Below are positions 61,478 through 64,000 of a stretch of DNA of 64,000 nt, piece by piece. This DNA is from an uncultured Bacillaceae bacterium (lineage in GTDB: Bacteria; Bacillota; Bacilli; Bacillales; Bacillaceae_L): the NCBI GenBank assembly GCA_947497585.1, contig CANMHG010000003.1, positions 248,001 to 312,000 on the forward strand, in the 5' to 3' direction. A program made the translations under genes and the position numbers. The notes below the pieces were generated by a model that was not told where the DNA came from, made no database searches, and was given only the letters and a program-made list of their open reading frames with translations. The stretch's first letter is position 1. Each line of letters opens with the position of its first letter.

Positions 61478-62992
61478 ATGAAAAAGTGGGTGATTGGCGT
61501 ACTCATCCTTCTATTGCTATCTGCGTGTAGTGATAAGGTTGATGACGAAACTCAAGAAATACCCAAGCAAACTGAGAATGTTGAGAAAGAAGAAGCAAAT
61601 GAGGAAGTTCCCGAAGAAACATCACTACCAGTTGAAATTCCAACATTTACGAAGGCAACTAAACGGACCATACCTGTTACTACAGGTTTTGAAGACATCG
61701 CAAGTTTTCAACCAGACCCAATTTTAAATGAAAATAAAGCAACCTATGATTTAGAATTAACCCTTGATGATGCTGATCGTTTTACGGTGAATGCAAAAAT
61801 AAAGGTTGAAAATCACTCAAACGATACATGGAATGAAATGATATTCTATTTAATCCCAAATGCCTTCATCAAAGAAAATAAGCCAACACATATGGAGGGT
61901 GTAGGGGAATTGACGGTAGATAGTGTTTCGGTTAATGGCTTGAATGCAAGTTTTCTATTAAAAAAAGATACCTTATATATACCAGCAGAAGATGGGGTTG
62001 AGCCTGGTGCAGAAAGGGTAGTAAATGTGAAGTACTCCTTTGTTGTTCCTGAACCAGGCATTCGTTTTTCAAAAAGAAACAATAACTACTATTTAGCACA
62101 GTGGTATCCGATGCTAGCAACCTACTCTTCTGGATGGAAAAAAGAGGACTATAATTCAAGAGGAGAATCCTATCACACAGACTTTAGTGATTTCACCGTT
62201 TCCTATAATATACCTGAAGAGTATATGATCTTTAGTTCCTCCGATGAGGATCCAAAGGAAGCAACAATGACTGGGGTGTTAGTTAAAAGAAACATCAAGG
62301 ATTTTTACATGGCTATTACAAAGGATATGAAGGTTTTTGAAGGTATGGCAGGGGATGTTGAGGTAAGAGCAATAGGACTTCCATCTAGTGAAAATATGGA
62401 CCGTGTACTTACACTTTCAGTGAATGCTGTAAACTATTTATCTGAGATGATCGCACCATTACCTCATAAGCAGATTGACGTGATTATGGATGAAGGTGGG
62501 ATGGAGTATCCTGGAATTGTTACGGTAACATCTGCTGAGAGTGGACATTCTCATGTTATTGTCCATGAAATTGCCCATCAGTGGTTTTATGGTCTGGTGA
62601 GTAATGATCCTTATTATGATACGTATATTGATGAAGGATTAACGAACTTTGCAACATATCTCTACTTTATAGGCCATGATGGAAGATCACCTGAAGGGGC
62701 ATTTGAAATTGCACATGAGCATCTAAAAATGGCTGAAGGTAAACAACAAAAAGCGGGCATACCTTTGCATGAGTATGCAGGATTTTGGTTTATGGTTGCA
62801 AACTACGAAATGCCATCAATCAAGCTTTGGGAGCTTACTGGTTCTATAGAGGATGCATTTGCTTATTTAAGGAAATACGTAGAATTTTATAGCTATCAGG
62901 AAGTCGACAGTTACGAATGGCTCCGCTTCACAAAGGCATATTTACAGATAGAAGATAACGAAGTATTTAGCGATTGGATTTCATTAGAATAA
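61478..62992 (+). CDS. M1-family metallopeptidase-like lipoprotein
   Basis: 504 residues. Lipobox LLLSAC (C17) is followed by an acidic linker (18-55), a beta-rich N-terminal domain (about 75-270) as in M1 aminopeptidases, and a gluzincin core. The zinc motif is HEIAH (about 362-366) and the third ligand Glu is in DEGLTNF 18 residues later. The exopeptidase GAMEN motif is replaced by GGMEYPGI. It should act outside the cell on peptides. Residues after 430 are shorter than in full M1 enzymes. RBS AAAGGGGGC. Confidence 0.9.
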   Translation: MKKWVIGVLILLLLSACSDKVDDETQEIPKQTENVEKEEANEEVPEETSLPVEIPTFTKATKRTIPVTTGFEDIASFQPDPILNENKATYDLELTLDDADRFTVNAKIKVENHSNDTWNEMIFYLIPNAFIKENKPTHMEGVGELTVDSVSVNGLNASFLLKKDTLYIPAEDGVEPGAERVVNVKYSFVVPEPGIRFSKRNNNYYLAQWYPMLATYSSGWKKEDYNSRGESYHTDFSDFTVSYNIPEEYMIFSSSDEDPKEATMTGVLVKRNIKDFYMAITKDMKVFEGMAGDVEVRAIGLPSSENMDRVLTLSVNAVNYLSEMIAPLPHKQIDVIMDEGGMEYPGIVTVTSAESGHSHVIVHEIAHQWFYGLVSNDPYYDTYIDEGLTNFATYLYFIGHDGRSPEGAFEIAHEHLKMAEGKQQKAGIPLHEYAGFWFMVANYEMPSIKLWELTGSIEDAFAYLRKYVEFYSYQEVDSYEWLRFTKAYLQIEDNEVFSDWISLE

Positions 62993-63009
62993 AGAGGTTT
63001 TCAAACAGC

Positions 63010-63045
63010 AAAAAACCGTTTCGGCTTATCGAAACGGTTCTTTCG
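63010..63045. terminator. bidirectional terminator
   Basis: AACCGTTTCG-gcttat-CGAAACGGTT with A-run before and TTCTTT after. It lies between the convergent peptidase and dehydrogenase genes. Confidence 0.85.
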
Positions 63046-63131
63046 TTATGGACATAGTATCTCCAAAAAAGTGGACTCTCCTGTTGATGTGAAGACGGTG
63101 ATTCCTTCAAGTACGTCACGCATACTGATTT

Positions 63132-64000
63132 TTATACACCTTTGAAGGCAGAGCGATAGATGCTGGCCAGTTCTGAAACTAATGGTAGTTTCGGATTTGC
63201 TGTAGTACATTGATCTTCAAATGCACGTTCAGCTAGGAAATCGACTCTACTTTCAAAAGTTGCCTTGTCTACGCCGTTTGCTTCAATACTCATAGGTATA
63301 TTAAGTTCTTTTGCTAGTTTAATCACAGCTTGTATTAAGCTCTCAACACCTTCTTCCGTTGTGCGAGCCGGTAAGCCCAGTGCTTTTGCAATTTCTGCAT
63401 AACGTTGGTCTGCAATAAAGTTCTCGTATTTCGGGAATGCCGTAAACTTCTTCGGCTTTGTTGCATTATAACGAATAACATGTGGCATTAAGATTGTATT
63501 AGAGCGTCCATGAGCGATGTGGAATTCAGCTCCTAATTTATGTGCTAAACTGTGGTTAATGCCTAGGAATGCATTGGCAAAAGCCATCCCAGCAATTGTG
63601 GATGCATTATGCATTTTCTCACGTGCCAGCTCATCACTACCATTGCGATATGCAGTTGGTAAATATTCAAATACAAGTTGAATTGCTTTTATAGCTAATC
63701 CGTCAGTATAGTCATTTGCCATGACGGATACGTAAGCTTCAATAGCATGAGTCAATACATCCATCCCAGTGTCAGCCGTTACATGTTTTGGAACAGTCAT
63801 AACGAATTGTGGATCTATAATAGCAACGTCTGGTGTTAACTCATAATCAGCTAATGGATACTTAATATTGGCTTTTTTATCTGTAATAACAGAGAAGGAA
63901 GTGACTTCAGAGCCAGTTCCTGAAGTTGTTGGAATGGCTACAAACTGAGCTTTACCCCCAAGCTTCGGATATTTAACAATACGTTTTCGGATATCTAAGA
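63132..64000 (-). CDS. adhE: iron-dependent alcohol dehydrogenase, probably C-terminal part of AdhE (truncated by window)
   Basis: The frame stays open to the window end, so the 5' part is outside. Visible are the GTTSGTGSEV dinucleotide loop region (near 63920), the AdhE-type YPLADYELTPDVAIIDPQFVMTVPKHVTADTGMDVLTHAIEAYVSVMA, the iron-ligand region NHSLAHKLGAEFHIAHG, and a C-terminal DQCTTANPKLPLVSELASIYRSAF. This matches the alcohol dehydrogenase half of bifunctional AdhE (acetyl-CoA to ethanol, fermentative) better than stand-alone iron alcohol dehydrogenases. The aldehyde dehydrogenase half should lie beyond 64000; if absent, it is a monofunctional enzyme. Confidence 0.85.
   Translation of the reverse strand, partial: LDIRKRIVKYPKLGGKAQFVAIPTTSGTGSEVTSFSVITDKKANIKYPLADYELTPDVAIIDPQFVMTVPKHVTADTGMDVLTHAIEAYVSVMANDYTDGLAIKAIQLVFEYLPTAYRNGSDELAREKMHNASTIAGMAFANAFLGINHSLAHKLGAEFHIAHGRSNTILMPHVIRYNATKPKKFTAFPKYENFIADQRYAEIAKALGLPARTTEEGVESLIQAVIKLAKELNIPMSIEANGVDKATFESRVDFLAERAFEDQCTTANPKLPLVSELASIYRSAFKGV

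Overview
The window is chromosomal DNA of a low-GC Gram-positive, endospore-former-type bacterium of the family Bacillaceae. Gene order follows the Bacillus subtilis region hag–flaG–fliDST–hpf–secA–prfB–yvjA–cccB–ftsEX–ctpB–minJ–csbA–uvrBA–yvlABCD–hprK–lgt–yvoD–ppaX–yvoF. Shine-Dalgarno sites are strong, TTG and GTG starts are frequent, and promoters resembling the sigma-A, B, D, H and W classes can be read. Species cannot be named from this sequence.

Region 1 (1-8 kb) is motility and its remodelling. The flagellin gene is cut by an ORF-less group I self-splicing intron. A LAGLIDADG homing endonuclease lies antisense directly behind it, outside the intron, with a LexA-type box in its promoter. 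Then come flaG, fliD, fliS, fliT and one unrecognised gene. A c-di-GMP-I riboswitch heads a secreted fibronectin-III/Ig-like protein, and a convergent HD-GYP phosphodiesterase follows.

Region 2 (8-28 kb) is mostly conserved housekeeping: hpf with overlapping sigma-B/sigma-H promoters, secA, prfB with its programmed frameshift, a cytosolic-signalling chemoreceptor, yitT family, cytochrome c551, ftsEX with an M23 hydrolase, ctpB and minJ. A small accessory patch (19.4-24.4 kb) holds acetyltransferases and an ArsR-type regulator divergent from two oxidoreductases.

Region 3 (28-46 kb) is an accessory signalling block absent from the B. subtilis order at this place. It has a KaiC-like double-domain ATPase, a small winged-helix-like protein and a GAF/LuxR regulator in one operon. 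A second operon carries a PAS-GGDEF-EAL-PAS-histidine kinase fusion (1182 aa), a PAS-GGDEF protein and a chemoreceptor. A further membrane PAS-GGDEF-EAL protein follows. With the riboswitch, the HD-GYP protein and another cyclase at 55.4 kb, the window carries four GGDEF, two EAL and one HD-GYP protein plus a c-di-GMP sensor RNA. This block is the best candidate for an undescribed system.

Region 4 (46-64 kb) returns to conserved order: csbA, uvrBA with an SOS box, the yvl envelope-stress operon with a sigma-W promoter, hprK-lgt-yvoD-ppaX-yvoF, an M1 peptidase lipoprotein and the 3' part of an AdhE-like dehydrogenase. Intergenic DNA is rich in repeats: ten 52-bp tandem units, a 21-bp-period array, two copies of a CAAACGTTTG-bounded element, and three copies of a large hairpin repeat whose arms covary. 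I saw no tRNA, rRNA, CRISPR array, insertion sequence or prophage.
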